Assembly (NCBI RefSeq): GCF_036492835.1
Contig: NZ_AP025314.1
Span: forward strand, 4,692,010 to 4,756,009
DNA length: 64,000 nucleotides
Reading direction: 5' to 3'
Source: Fulvitalea axinellae
Lineage (GTDB): Bacteria; Bacteroidota; Bacteroidia; Cytophagales; Cyclobacteriaceae
Positions 8,493-17,187 of this stretch are shown piece by piece. Made by a program: the position numbers and the translations under genes. The stretch's first letter is position 1. Every line of letters starts with the position of its first letter. The notes beneath the pieces were generated by a model. It was not told the origin of the DNA. It did not search any database and saw nothing but the letters and a program-made list of their open reading frames with translations.

Positions 8493-10079
8493 TTAATGTA
8501 TAATCGTGTCCCTAAGATACTCGTCTCGGGTTTCCGGATGGTCCGTCATATAGTGCAATCCCCGGCTCTCATTTCTTCTTAACGCTGAATTGATAATCAA
8601 ATAAGCGATCGCCGTAGCGTTTCTCAACTCAATAAGCTCAGACGATACCTTCGTACGCTTGTAATAATCCTCAACTTCCTCATAAAGCACCCTCATGCGT
8701 CGCAATGCGCGCTGAAGTTGCGCTTTAGATCTCACGATCCCGACATAATCCCACATATAACCGCGCAACTGACGAAGGTTATGCCTTACGAGTGTCCATT
8801 CTTCCTCGTTCGCCAACCCTTTATCATCCCAATCCGGGATTATAATATGGGAGAAATCCCGATTGCGCTTATTAATCACTTTCTGGGCCGCTCTGTGGCT
8901 AAAAACTAAAGCTTCCAGCAGACTGTTGCTCGCTAGCCTGTTGGCCCCGTGTACACCCGTATGCGCCGCTTCTCCGGTCACATAAAGGTTCTGCATAGAG
9001 GTTAAACCATTAAGGTTCGTCATAACGCCTCCGCACACATAATGTGCTGCCGGAACTACAGGGATGTATTCTTTCTCAATATCGATTCTGAGCGCATCCT
9101 GACAGTGTTTATGGATATTCGGGAAACGCTTCGCTATTCCGTCAAGGTGTGTCATATCCAGAAACACGCAATCGTCGCCCAAACGCTTCAATTCTGAATC
9201 GATGGCCCGGGCTACGATATCGCGCGGAGCAAGCTCTTTGCGCTCATCGTATTTCTCCATAAAACGCTCGCCCTTGCTATTGCGCAAAATTCCGCCGTGG
9301 CCACGCAAGGCTTCCGAGATCAGAAACGTCCGCCCGCCCGGGTGGTAAAGCGAAGTGGGGTGGAACTGGATAAACTCCATATTGGCGATCCTCACCCCCG
9401 CACGGTACGCCATCGCAATGCCGTCACCCGTGGCGATATCGGGATTTGTGCTGTGCAGATATACCCTAGTGGCTCCACCAGAAGCCAGAAGCGTAAAGTC
9501 AGATTTGAATGTTAAGACTTTGCCCGTTTCCTTGTCCAGAACATAAGCTCCGAAACAGATATTGAAATCCGCAGCCAGATTGCCGAGTACGTGATGCTCT
9601 GTGACCAAATCCACACCAATATGATGCTCGTATACCGTAATGTTTGGATGTTGCCTCACAGCCTCCCACAGCGCTCTCTGGATCTCCGCTCCCGTCAGGT
9701 CCGCCGCGTGTAGGATTCGGTGCCTAGAATGTCCGCCTTCCTTGGCCAAAGAATAGTCTCCCTTATCGGTTTTGGAGAAATTGGTTCCGATTGCGATCAG
9801 TTCCCGAATCCGTTCCGGACCTTCTTTCACCAAAATATCCACAGCATCCTCATGACAGAGTCCAGCGCCGGCTATCAGCGTATCTCTCGTATGCAATTCG
9901 AAATCATCGTCTGGGTTGGTGACCGCGGCCACGCCCCCTTGGGCATATTTGGTATTGCTCTCATTGGCGGCGTCCTTCGTCACAATATTCACCTTTCCGT
10001 GATCGGCCACTTTCAAAGCGAAGGTGAGCCCGGCCACGCCACTGCCAACTACCAGGAAGTCTGATTTGATCGCATTCAT
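8493..10079 (-). CDS. nadB: L-aspartate oxidase
   Basis: FAD enzyme that oxidises L-aspartate to iminoaspartate, the first step of NAD biosynthesis; nadA and nadC are not in the window. The protein has 528 residues, normal for the family. It opens with the FAD-binding DFLVVGSGVAGLTFAL motif, then NTKYAQGGVAAV, EGGHSRHRILHAADLTG, IQFHPTSLYHPGG, and AHYVCGGVMTNLNG with GEAAHTGVHGANRLASNSLLE, all characteristic of NadB rather than succinate dehydrogenase. The C-terminal helical domain is complete. Single gene with its own promoter-like element and terminator. Confidence 0.97.
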   Translation of the reverse strand: MNAIKSDFLVVGSGVAGLTFALKVADHGKVNIVTKDAANESNTKYAQGGVAAVTNPDDDFELHTRDTLIAGAGLCHEDAVDILVKEGPERIRELIAIGTNFSKTDKGDYSLAKEGGHSRHRILHAADLTGAEIQRALWEAVRQHPNITVYEHHIGVDLVTEHHVLGNLAADFNICFGAYVLDKETGKVLTFKSDFTLLASGGATRVYLHSTNPDIATGDGIAMAYRAGVRIANMEFIQFHPTSLYHPGGRTFLISEALRGHGGILRNSKGERFMEKYDERKELAPRDIVARAIDSELKRLGDDCVFLDMTHLDGIAKRFPNIHKHCQDALRIDIEKEYIPVVPAAHYVCGGVMTNLNGLTSMQNLYVTGEAAHTGVHGANRLASNSLLEALVFSHRAAQKVINKRNRDFSHIIIPDWDDKGLANEEEWTLVRHNLRQLRGYMWDYVGIVRSKAQLQRALRRMRVLYEEVEDYYKRTKVSSELIELRNATAIAYLIINSALRRNESRGLHYMTDHPETRDEYLRDTIIH

Positions 10080-10188
10080 ATCGGTTATATCTGTATGGAA
10101 AAGGCTTTGGAAACCTCTTTTGTCTTTCCGGGATTTTCTAAAAAACCGAAAATCCTCACAAATCTGTTACACAATCACATGATTACGG

Positions 10189-10196
10189 CAAAGTTA
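10189..10196 (-). promoter_or_regulatory. Possible -7 element upstream of nadB
   Basis: TAACTTTG(C) on the minus strand matches TAnnTTTGC exactly, 110 bases upstream of nadB. No clear TTTG lies at the usual distance, so support is partial. Confidence 0.4.
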
Positions 10197-10291
10197 AGAA
10201 GGTTCTCGAAAAATGCCTGAAAAATATGCTTCAGCGCCCCAAGCTTCTATTTCAGCGCCGTCGACATTATCTTTCGGAAAAATACAGAACT

Positions 10292-10486
10292 ATGGACGGA
10301 AAGAAAAGGTCAAACATCAAGCCCGGGCTCAGGGTGAATATTGTCTTGAAACAAGACCAAAGAACGGGAAAGCTGACGGAAGGTATAGTCAAGGATCTGC
10401 TTACCAAGTCCGGTACGCACCCTCACGGTATCAAGGTAAGATTGGAAAGCGGGGAAGTGGGCCGGGTGAAGGAAATATTGGATTAA
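10292..10486 (+). CDS. ywbE: YwbE family protein (DUF2196)
   Basis: A 64-residue basic protein, MDGKKRSNIKPGLRVNIVLK..., matching the small conserved YwbE family of unknown function. The pattern 'GLRVNIVLKQDQRTGKLTEGIVKDLLTKSGTHPHGIKVRLE' with the ending GEVGRVKEIL is well conserved and suggests an SH3-like beta barrel that could bind nucleic acid, which is inference. The start at 10292 is chosen because upstream codons of the frame do not look like protein. A hairpin terminator follows immediately and its distal edge touches the 3' end of the first tRNA gene on the other strand. Confidence 0.85.
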   Translation: MDGKKRSNIKPGLRVNIVLKQDQRTGKLTEGIVKDLLTKSGTHPHGIKVRLESGEVGRVKEILD

Positions 10487-10487
10487 A

Positions 10488-10523
10488 ACAAACAAAGCCC
10501 TTCGTTTTACGAAAGGGCTTTGT
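10488..10523 (+). terminator. Terminator after ywbE, abutting the tRNA 3' end
   Basis: ACAAAGCCCTTCGT pairs with ACGAAAGGGCTTTGT (one bulged base) at 10492-10523. It can end ywbE on the plus strand and, read in reverse, lies directly behind the downstream tRNA-Arg. Confidence 0.7.
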
Positions 10524-10596
10524 GATTCCGGAAGGACTCGAACCTTCAACCTACTGCTTAGAAGGCAGTTGCTCTATCCGGTTGAGCTACGGAACC
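10523..10596 (-). tRNA. tRNA-Arg (anticodon TCT), copy 2
   Basis: 74-base cloverleaf read on the minus strand. The acceptor arms GGTTCCG and CGGAATC pair (one G-T), the D arm contains GCTCAACCGGATAGAGC, the anticodon stem-loop is CTGCCTTCTAAGCAG with TCT in the loop, and the T arm has GGTTCGAGTCC. The CCA end is not encoded. It is identical to the copy 29 bases upstream. Confidence 0.95.
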
Positions 10597-10625
10597 GGCT
10601 TAAACTTTTTGGATGATAATCTATG

Positions 10626-10699
10626 TGATTCCGGAAGGACTCGAACCTTCAACCTACTGCTTAGAAGGCAGTTGCTCTATCCGGTTGAGCTACGGAACC
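10626..10699 (-). tRNA. tRNA-Arg (anticodon TCT), copy 1
   Basis: Same 74 bases as the copy at 10523-10596, with anticodon TCT decoding AGA/AGG. The two genes are separated by 29 bases and are evidently co-transcribed from the consensus promoter just upstream. CCA is not encoded. Confidence 0.95.
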
Positions 10700-10724
10700 A
10701 TCCTTTGTTTTTCGCTAAGCGGGT

Positions 10725-10756
10725 GCAAAAGTAGTCATATCATCATCTAAAGCAAA
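10725..10756 (-). promoter_or_regulatory. Consensus promoter of the tRNA-Arg pair
   Basis: Minus strand TTTG (10756-10753), 19 bases, then TACTTTTGC (10733-10725), an exact match to TAnnTTTGC. The predicted start is about 20 bases before the first tRNA. Confidence 0.75.
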
Positions 10757-10939
10757 GTTTTCAGTGATTATTTTATCAAAAAACCGCTACCAGACTACTT
10801 TAAAGCTATTTTTCACCTGAAAATCACTAAAAAATATTTCAGTGATCAACCATGGCAAAAACTCTTTTCCGAAGGTTGAAAACGAGGAAAAACCTGTTCC
10901 GTTTCCCGAACTGGGACCTTCGGCGGAAATCGTAGAAAA

Positions 10940-10971
10940 CAAAAAAGCCGGCCACAGAGCCGGCTTTTTAT
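10940..10971 (-). terminator. Terminator of the rpsP-rplS operon
   Basis: AAAAAAGCCGGC, loop CACAGA, GCCGGCTTTTT: a GC-rich hairpin with flanking A and T runs, 15 bases after the rplS stop. Confidence 0.9.
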
Positions 10972-10985
10972 GTATGTCGTAAGAA

Positions 10986-11339
10986 TTATTTCTTCTCTCT
11001 GATACGGGCAGCTTTTCCTTGCCTTCCGCGGAGGTAGAACAAACGAGCTCTTCTAACTTTACCTTTTCTAAGAACTTCGATTTTGGCGATGTTCGGAGAA
11101 AGGACTGGGAAGATACGCTCGATGGCAACACCGTTAGAAACTTTACGTACAGTGAAAGTCTCTCCGTTCGAACCTTCGTTTCTTCTCTGAAGAACGGTTC
11201 CTTGGTACTGCTGGATACGCTCCTTGTTACCTTCTTTAATTTTAAAGTGAACGTTAACCGTATCACCGGCTTTGAACTCAGGCAAAGAGGCTCTGTGTTC
11301 GTCGTTCTCTGATTCGATGAATCTGATCAGATCGCTCAT
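10986..11339 (-). CDS. rplS: 50S ribosomal protein L19
   Basis: L19 lies at the 30S-50S interface of the ribosome. The 117 residues match the family throughout: FKAGDTVNVHFKIKEGNKERIQQYQG, GETFTVRKVSNGVAIERIFPVLSP and the basic end KVRRARLFYLRGRQGKAARIREK. It is the last gene of the rpsP-rimM-trmD-rplS operon and is separated from trmD by about 100 bases, the largest gap inside that operon, with no terminator that I can see. Confidence 0.98.
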   Translation of the reverse strand: MSDLIRFIESENDEHRASLPEFKAGDTVNVHFKIKEGNKERIQQYQGTVLQRRNEGSNGETFTVRKVSNGVAIERIFPVLSPNIAKIEVLRKGKVRRARLFYLRGRQGKAARIREKK

Positions 11340-11443
11340 TTTCTTGCTGATTTTCGCCCCAACTCGTGAGACAATATACTACAATCGTTTTTACTCAATT
11401 TTCACTCCAGCATCACTGCCGGAAACCGCGACGGGCGCGGACC

Positions 11444-12121
11444 TTAATCACCCAACATTTCGGGGCGACGTTCCTTGGTTCGTTTCACGGCTTGTTCAAA
11501 ACGCCACTTTTCGATATTCGCCGCATGCCCTGACAGCAACACGTCCGGAACCTTCCAGCCTTCGTATTCGGCTGGTCTGGAATAAACCGGAGGAGCCACA
11601 AGCCCGTCCTGAAACGAGTCTGTAAGCGCCGAAGTCTCGTCTGAAATAGCTCCGGGAAGAAGCCTCACCAAGGCGTCGGTTACTACCGCCGCGCCCAGTT
11701 CGCCTCCGGAAAGCACATAATCGCCCAAGCTTATTTCCCTGGTGATGAAGTGTTCCCGAACCCGCTCGTCCACACCTTTGTAATGACCGCAGAGTATGAT
11801 GAGGTCTCCCTTCATCGCCAACTCGTTGGCTATCGGTTGTGAAAAGCGTTCCCCGTCAGGACTCATGTAAATGACCTCGGCGTAATCGCGCTCGCTTTTC
11901 AGCTTGCGAATACAGTCGGCTATCGGCTGCACTTGCAGGACCATGCCCGCACCGCCACCGAAGGCGTAGTCATCCACTTTTCTGTGCTTGTTTTTGGTAT
12001 AGTCGCGCAAGTTATGCACCACTATTTCCACCAAGCCTTTGTCCCTTGCCCTTTTTACGATCGAATGATCAAAAGGACCTTGAAGCAATTCCGGAAGAAC
12101 CGTTATAATATCGATTCTCAT
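11444..12121 (-). CDS. trmD: tRNA (guanine-37-N1)-methyltransferase
   Basis: SPOUT-fold enzyme that methylates G37 next to the anticodon using S-adenosylmethionine, preventing frameshifts. The 225-residue protein shows MRIDIITVLPELL, the YAFGGGAGMVLQVQP loop, LCGHYKGVDERV and the trefoil-knot segment EISLGDYVLSGGELGA, followed by DSFQDGLVAPPVYSRP. Third gene of the operon, 17 bases after rimM. Confidence 0.98.
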   Translation of the reverse strand: MRIDIITVLPELLQGPFDHSIVKRARDKGLVEIVVHNLRDYTKNKHRKVDDYAFGGGAGMVLQVQPIADCIRKLKSERDYAEVIYMSPDGERFSQPIANELAMKGDLIILCGHYKGVDERVREHFITREISLGDYVLSGGELGAAVVTDALVRLLPGAISDETSALTDSFQDGLVAPPVYSRPAEYEGWKVPDVLLSGHAANIEKWRFEQAVKRTKERRPEMLGD

Positions 12122-12138
12122 ATAATAGCGTTCCTCAC

Positions 12139-12672
12139 TTAATCCTCTCCCAAGTACACGTCGAGCAAACCTTCCGGCAAATCGACCTGCACCTCTTTTT
12201 TCGCCTTGTCCGCTCTGATAACGATGTCTTTGTCCATCGGGATGAGAATTTCCACCCCTTTGTACTCCATCTCCATCAGAGTTTGCGGCCCGCCGTCCAA
12301 GATTTGGTTTACAGTTCCAAGTTGGCCTTCCGTTTTGTCCACTACGCTGAAGCCGATAACCTCATGGTAGTAAAACTGCCCGTCTTCCAATTCTGGCAGA
12401 CAGGTAAGCGGAAGAAACAATTCGGAGCCCTGTAGCCCGTCGGCTTGTTCCGGCGTATCAACGCCCTCGAACTTCGCCACCATCTTTTTGCCGGGCTTCG
12501 GCCTAAGGCTTTCTATAAAATACGGAACCAACTGATTTCCGATCCGCAAGAAGAGCGAATCCATCTCGTCGTATTCCGCGGGATTATCCACGTCAAGGGT
12601 AATCGTCACCTCTCCATGCAAGCCATGCCTTTTTTCAATGTAACCTAATTGATAACACTCTTCTTGTCGCAT
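12139..12672 (-). CDS. rimM: 16S rRNA processing protein RimM
   Basis: Assembly factor for the 30S head that binds protein S19. The 177 residues carry the N-terminal beta-barrel (YQLGYIEKRHGLHGEVTI) and the PRC-barrel domain (YYHEVIGFSVVDKTEGQLGTV...LIPMDKDIVIRAD...VDLPEGLLDVY). Second gene of the operon, 23 bases after rpsP and 17 before trmD. Confidence 0.96.
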   Translation of the reverse strand: MRQEECYQLGYIEKRHGLHGEVTITLDVDNPAEYDEMDSLFLRIGNQLVPYFIESLRPKPGKKMVAKFEGVDTPEQADGLQGSELFLPLTCLPELEDGQFYYHEVIGFSVVDKTEGQLGTVNQILDGGPQTLMEMEYKGVEILIPMDKDIVIRADKAKKEVQVDLPEGLLDVYLGED

Positions 12673-12695
12673 GACCTTACACTACTTTAAGGTGA

Positions 12696-13238
12696 TTACT
12701 CAGCTGACTCCTCAGCTGGAGCTTCGTCTTCGCCTTCTTCTTCAGCAGGAGCGTTAGCGGCGGCCTCGGCGGCTGCGGCTTCTTCTTCCCTCTTCTTGAT
12801 AGCGGCAAGACGGTCAGCGTTAACTTTAGCCTCAGCGTCAAGTTTCGCTTTAGCCTCAGCGTCAGCTGCTTTAGCCAAAGAAGCCTCTTTTCCTTCGATC
12901 TTAGCCTCTTTGTTAGACAACCACTCCGCGAAACGGGCATCAGCCTGCTCCTGAGTGATAGCGCCTTTGGCTACGCCGATCTGCAGGTGTTTCTTGAGCA
13001 TTACACCGCGGTATGACAACAGCGTACGAGCTGTATCTGTAGGCTGAGCGCCTTTCATAACCCAGTCGAAAGCTTTGTCAACGTTGATGTCAACGGTTGC
13101 AGGGTTGGTGTTAGGGTTGTAGATACCCAACTTCTCGATGAATTTACCGTCACGGGGTGATCTTGAGTCCGCTACGATTACATCGTAAATAGCCAACTTC
13201 TTGCGTCCACGACGCGCCAATCTGATTTTTACTGCCAT
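12696..13238 (-). CDS. rpsP: 30S ribosomal protein S16 with long acidic Ala/Glu tail
   Basis: S16 domain in residues 1-~85 (MAVKIRLARRGRKKLAIYDVIVADSRSPRDGKFIEKLG...YNPNTNP), a 30S assembly protein. Total length is 180, about twice the length of the E. coli protein: residues ~90-180 form a helical Lys/Ala/Glu-rich extension ending in an acidic Ala-Pro-Glu tail. Bacteroidota S16 proteins often have such tails, so this is a lineage trait rather than a fusion artefact; its function is unknown to me. First gene of the operon, with a near-consensus promoter upstream. Confidence 0.97.
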   Translation of the reverse strand: MAVKIRLARRGRKKLAIYDVIVADSRSPRDGKFIEKLGIYNPNTNPATVDINVDKAFDWVMKGAQPTDTARTLLSYRGVMLKKHLQIGVAKGAITQEQADARFAEWLSNKEAKIEGKEASLAKAADAEAKAKLDAEAKVNADRLAAIKKREEEAAAAEAAANAPAEEEGEDEAPAEESAE

Positions 13239-13294
13239 TATTTAACATTTTAGTCGAGGGAACCCGTCCCTCTGTCCTACAACTGTAAAGATTC

Positions 13295-13324
13295 GCAAAG
13301 GTAAGGCTTTTGCGAGCAACCAAA
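13295..13324 (-). promoter_or_regulatory. rpsP: Consensus promoter of the rpsP operon
   Basis: Minus strand TTTG (13324-13321), 17 bases, TACCTTTGC (13303-13295), an exact TAnnTTTGC. The predicted leader is about 50 bases. Confidence 0.75.
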
Positions 13325-13497
13325 CAACATTTTAATCTTATTATAATCAAGGCATTACGAAAAAGTTGCCGAAAAGCTTGCTATCCCGTCCATTACGATG
13401 GCTTTACCATTAAACCGGACATGTGGCCGGATCTCCGATAAAAGCTTATATTCGTCTTTCTTGAATCTCATATTTTTTAAAAATTAAAACCAAACGT

Positions 13498-13785
13498 ATG
13501 AAAGCGTTGACACTGGTGGCCAAAATCACCGCCAAAACCGGCAAAACAGAAGAAGCTAAGAAGACTTTGGAAGGACTCGTGGAACCTACGAGGGCCGAAA
13601 AAGGATGCGAATGCTATGACCTTCACGAATCTCTGGAAGAAGAAGGCGTTTTCCTTTTCTTCGAGACTTGGTCCACTACCGAAGACTGGGAAAGACACAT
13701 GGAAAGCGAGCACCTCAAAGCCTTTTTCGCTAAAAAAGAGGAACTGATCGAGAGCGTGGAAATCTCCAAATGGTCAAAAATCTAA
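13498..13785 (+). CDS. Antibiotic biosynthesis monooxygenase (ABM) family protein, YgiN-like
   Basis: 95-residue dimeric alpha/beta ferredoxin-like fold protein of the ABM family, which includes quinol monooxygenases such as YgiN. Visible family features are the first strand LTLVAKITAK, EEAKKTLEGLVEPTRAEKGCECYDLHES, the FLFFETW strand, and DWERHMESEHLKAFF. The ExxHxxxF pattern with EHLKAFF is typical. These enzymes act without cofactors on quinols, but the substrate here is unknown. Single gene with its own terminator. Confidence 0.85.
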   Translation: MKALTLVAKITAKTGKTEEAKKTLEGLVEPTRAEKGCECYDLHESLEEEGVFLFFETWSTTEDWERHMESEHLKAFFAKKEELIESVEISKWSKI

Positions 13786-13799
13786 GGGGTTTCGATACC

Positions 13800-13837
13800 A
13801 AAACCCGGGAAATAACATTTGTTGTTTTCCGGGTTTT
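13800..13837 (+). terminator. Terminator of the ABM gene
   Basis: AAAACCCGGGAAATAACA pairs imperfectly with TGTTGTTTTCCGGGTTTT, beginning 14 bases after the stop. Confidence 0.75.
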
Positions 13838-13997
13838 CCCGAAAAACATCCTGCGCTACAAGCTTTTTCACCTTTTCCGATTATCCCACCCCCTTTTTGA
13901 ACCTAATTATTTTTTTGTAAAAATATTTCGACCCAAGTGAAGGTGATTTTGGACTCCAATCTGTAATTTTGGACGGTTACAATTCAAGCCCGCCGTC

Positions 13998-14869
13998 ATG
14001 ACAACCGTGAGAAACTTGTATGGCATCGACCACGATTCGCTGGTAGATTGCTTCCTGAAGGCATTCGACGGGTATTTTGTGAAAATGCCAACCGACCCCG
14101 GCTACTATAAAGAACGCTGGCGAAAAGCCAATGTCCGCCTGGAAACGTCTTACGGTTTATTCGATGGAAACCGACTCGTGGGCTTTTCACTGCACGGAAC
14201 AGGCGGAAAACCGGGCGATTTGACAGCTTATAACGTAGGCTCCGGAGTATTGCCGGAATATCGCGGCAAAGGCGCTTTGCGGAAAATCTATTCCCACGCC
14301 GTATCCGATTTGCGAAAGCAAGGTTGCTCCCGGATTATTCTGGAAGTGATACAGGAAAATACTGCCGCGCTGAAATCTTATGAGAAAACGGGATTCTCCA
14401 TCAGCAAGGAATTGCTTTGTTTTTCAGGGAAAATAAGCCTTCCCCAAGATTCCGACATTATTATAAAGGAGTATTCCGATAGCGAAATCGGCTGGGACTC
14501 GCTTCCGAATCAGAAGTTTCTAGCTTGGAATTTTGGTTCGGACACTATTAAAAGAGGCGGGTATCGATATTTTCAGATTTTTGCGGACGACCAAGCCCGC
14601 GCCTATTTATCATTAATAAAGAACTCAACGATCTCGCTCAATTTGATTTGCTGGACCAAAAGCCGGAAAGCTGGCCTTTGCTGTTCCAAGGCATTTCGAA
14701 AGTGGCGCAAGGAAGCCTTAGGGCCATTAATATAGATTCTCGCCTAAATGAGAAAATCGAGTGGATCCAAAAAGCCGGATTTAGCAATACGGTGAACCAA
14801 TTTGAAATGAGGCTCGACATCAAGTCGGCGGATTTCAGCGAAAAAGAAGAACAAATTTTAATTGAATAA
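13998..14869 (+). pseudogene. GNAT-family N-acetyltransferase, interrupted by a frameshift
   Basis: Residues 1-~150 are a GNAT domain with the acetyl-CoA motif VLPEYRGKGALRKIY and a following LKSYEKTGF strand. The frame starting at 13998 runs on to 14735 but loses protein-like character after QARAY (~14606), turning into a Ser/Lys/Cys-rich tail. From 14606 the -1 frame reads FIINKELNDLAQFDLL and continues sensibly to EEQILIE at 14869. A single T missing from the TTT run at 14606-14608 would restore one ~290-residue two-domain acetyltransferase. It is either a real inactivating mutation or a sequencing error. Substrate unknown. Confidence 0.8.
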
Positions 14870-14968
14870 GGCGAAAGACCGCCCGGAACCCATAATTTCC
14901 GGCCGGCCACTGGCGCCGCACAGACCAAAAAGGGTGGGTTGAACCAACCGATAACTCCACATCAAACC

Positions 14969-16240
14969 ATGCAAAGAGACACGCAAGTATTTGAACTGAT
15001 CTCTCAAGAGGCCCGCAGACAGGAAGAAGGAATCGAACTGATCGCCTCGGAAAATTTCACTTCGAAACAAGTGATGGAGGCCCAAGGAAGCGTTTTGACG
15101 AACAAATACGCTGAAGGGCTCCCGAACAAGCGTTATTACGGCGGTTGCCAGGTTGTAGACCAAGTAGAGCAAATCGCCATCGACCGCGTCAAGGAACTCT
15201 TCGGCGCGACTTGGGCCAACGTACAGCCGCACTCTGGCGCGCAGGCCAACGCCTCGGTTATGCTCGGCGTTCTTGAGGCCGGCGACAAGATCCTCGGCTT
15301 TGACCTTTCGCACGGCGGACACCTTACGCACGGATCCACCGTAAACTTCTCCGGAAAACTCTACGAACCGCATTTCTACGGCGTGGAAAAAGAGACCGGA
15401 CTTATCGACTGGGAAAAAGTTGCCGAAAAAGCCCGCGAGGTAAAGCCTAAGCTCATCATCTGTGGCGCCTCGGCCTACAGCCGCGACTGGGACTACAAAC
15501 GTCTCCGCGAAGCGGCCGACGAAGTTGGAGCCCTGTTGTTGGCCGACATCTCGCACCCCGCCGGACTGATCGCCAAAGGTTTGCTTAACGACCCGTTGGA
15601 GCATTGCCACATCGTGACAACCACTACGCACAAAACCCTTCGCGGACCACGCGGCGGTTTGATCATGTTGCGCCACGACATCGAAAACCCGATGGGCTAC
15701 AAGACTCCAAAAGGAGTAATCAAGAAACTTTCGCAGGTTTTGGACGGCGCGGTATTCCCGGGCACCCAAGGCGGTCCTTTGGAACACGTTATCGCCGGTA
15801 AAGCCATCGCCTTCGGCGAAGCTTTGACTGACGAGTACGCCGAATACGCCAAGCAAGTCCGCGCCAATGCGCAGGCTATGGCCAAGGCTTTCGTCGCTAA
15901 AGGTTACGACATCATCTCTGGCGGAACGGACAACCACATGATGCTGATCGACCTTCGTTCGAAAGGCCTCACCGGTAAACTCGCCGAGAACACGTTGGTA
16001 AAAGCCGACATCACCATCAACAAAAACATGGTGCCGTTTGACGATAAGTCGCCTTTCGTTACTTCAGGTATGCGTGTAGGTACGGCCGCCGTCACCACAC
16101 GTGGTATGAAGGAAGCCGATATGGCCACAATCGTTGATTTGATCGACAAAGTGTTGATGAATAACGAAGACGAAGCCGTAATCGAAGAGACAAGAAAAGA
16201 GGTTAACGCCCTTATGAAGGATTTCCCTTTGTACGACTAA
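14969..16240 (+). CDS. glyA: Serine hydroxymethyltransferase
   Basis: PLP enzyme that interconverts serine and glycine with tetrahydrofolate, the main source of one-carbon units. I start at the ATG at 14969 (MQRDTQVFELI), giving 423 residues; an in-frame TTG ten codons upstream is less likely. Markers: ELIASENFTSKQVMEAQGSV, YAEGLPNKRYYGG, NVQPHSGAQAN, and the PLP-binding TTTTHKTLRGPRGG with Lys222. With gcvH elsewhere in the window it belongs to glycine one-carbon metabolism, though the two are not linked. Followed by a strong bidirectional terminator. Confidence 0.98.
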   Translation: MQRDTQVFELISQEARRQEEGIELIASENFTSKQVMEAQGSVLTNKYAEGLPNKRYYGGCQVVDQVEQIAIDRVKELFGATWANVQPHSGAQANASVMLGVLEAGDKILGFDLSHGGHLTHGSTVNFSGKLYEPHFYGVEKETGLIDWEKVAEKAREVKPKLIICGASAYSRDWDYKRLREAADEVGALLLADISHPAGLIAKGLLNDPLEHCHIVTTTTHKTLRGPRGGLIMLRHDIENPMGYKTPKGVIKKLSQVLDGAVFPGTQGGPLEHVIAGKAIAFGEALTDEYAEYAKQVRANAQAMAKAFVAKGYDIISGGTDNHMMLIDLRSKGLTGKLAENTLVKADITINKNMVPFDDKSPFVTSGMRVGTAAVTTRGMKEADMATIVDLIDKVLMNNEDEAVIEETRKEVNALMKDFPLYD

Positions 16241-16256
16241 GCTCTTGCACATAATT

Positions 16257-16302
16257 AAACAAAACAGGCTGTCCCATTAATTCGAGACAGCCTGTTTTGT
16301 TT
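16257..16302 (+). terminator. Bidirectional terminator between glyA and the AraC gene
   Basis: A perfect 17-bp inverted repeat (AAACAAAACAGGCTGTC at 16257-16273, complement at 16286-16302) that sits between convergent genes and can end both. Confidence 0.9.
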
Positions 16303-16356
16303 ACGTTTATTATTGACTAAGCACTCACAGCACCGTACCAATTCGCCATAGGCCTT

Positions 16357-17187
16357 TTATTTTGTCAAAAAACCTTTGCGATAAGCGGTAGGAGTCAACA
16401 CCTCGTACCCCTTGAAGAATTTACCGAAATGAGATGTATCGCTGAATCCCAGACTTGAGGCGATGTCCGATACGTGCATGTCCGAATAAAGCAACATCCA
16501 CTTTGACTCGGTCAACAAACGCTGGCGAATTGCCTCGCTGGCTGTCATCCCCAAACCTTTCTGGCTAATCTCGTTCAAGTATTGGGGCGTGATTCCCAAC
16601 ATCACCGCATATTCCCGCACTTTCTGGTAATCCAAGAAGCGTTCGCCTATCAATCCCTGAAAACGACGGACAAGATTCAACGCCGGAGGTCCCGTTTGCT
16701 CTTCCCGTTTAACTTTATCCAGAAGACCACAAACCCGGAAAACCAAAGCCCAAAACAGGTGACGGGCACAAGAAACTGAACCAAAGTCAATTAACGAAAA
16801 CTCTTTTTCAAGCTCGGCCAACAGTCCGTCAAGCTCACCCCAAGTATCGGCTTCCAACACAACGTGCCGAAGCTCCAAAATACGGCCAAGAGCCGTTTCA
16901 TGCTCTTCGCCTTCTTGCGAAACCCAATCATCGGATACAGTCAGCTCCACGCCACGCCCGCTTCCGGTAAACTCCCAATCCAAAGCCTCTCCGGGCTTTA
17001 GCCAGTAGACGCCCGGCGCTGACAATAGCTTGCGATTTCCTTCCTCATAGTAGAAACCGTCCGCCTGTTCCAAAAAAATTATCTTATGGTAATCGGTAGC
17101 TCTCGAGACCTCTTTCCCAACCTCATATTCCACTCGTCGCAAACTGAACGCTTGGTCTACCGCAGTATCTTCCGTAATGCTCAACAT
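16357..17187 (-). CDS. AraC-family transcriptional regulator
   Basis: 276-residue regulator. Residues ~20-90 look like a cupin-type sensing domain (EYEVGKEVSRATDYHKIIFLE...YYEEGNRKLLSAPGVYWLKPGEA). The C-terminal ~100 residues hold two helix-turn-helix motifs: VREYAVMLGITPQYLNEISQKGLG and VSDIASSLGFSDTSHFGKFFKGYEVLTPTAYRK. No target gene is obvious; it is divergent from a MarC gene across 450 bases. The sensor ligand is unknown. Confidence 0.9.
   Translation of the reverse strand: MLSITEDTAVDQAFSLRRVEYEVGKEVSRATDYHKIIFLEQADGFYYEEGNRKLLSAPGVYWLKPGEALDWEFTGSGRGVELTVSDDWVSQEGEEHETALGRILELRHVVLEADTWGELDGLLAELEKEFSLIDFGSVSCARHLFWALVFRVCGLLDKVKREEQTGPPALNLVRRFQGLIGERFLDYQKVREYAVMLGITPQYLNEISQKGLGMTASEAIRQRLLTESKWMLLYSDMHVSDIASSLGFSDTSHFGKFFKGYEVLTPTAYRKGFLTK

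Noticed and set aside
10213..10734. 173-codon frame over ywbE, both tRNAs and the terminator
   Set aside because: It crosses two tRNA genes; the repeated peptide is the tRNA sequence translated.
14858..15937. 359-codon minus-strand frame opposite glyA
   Set aside because: Antisense shadow of a strongly conserved gene, no independent motifs.
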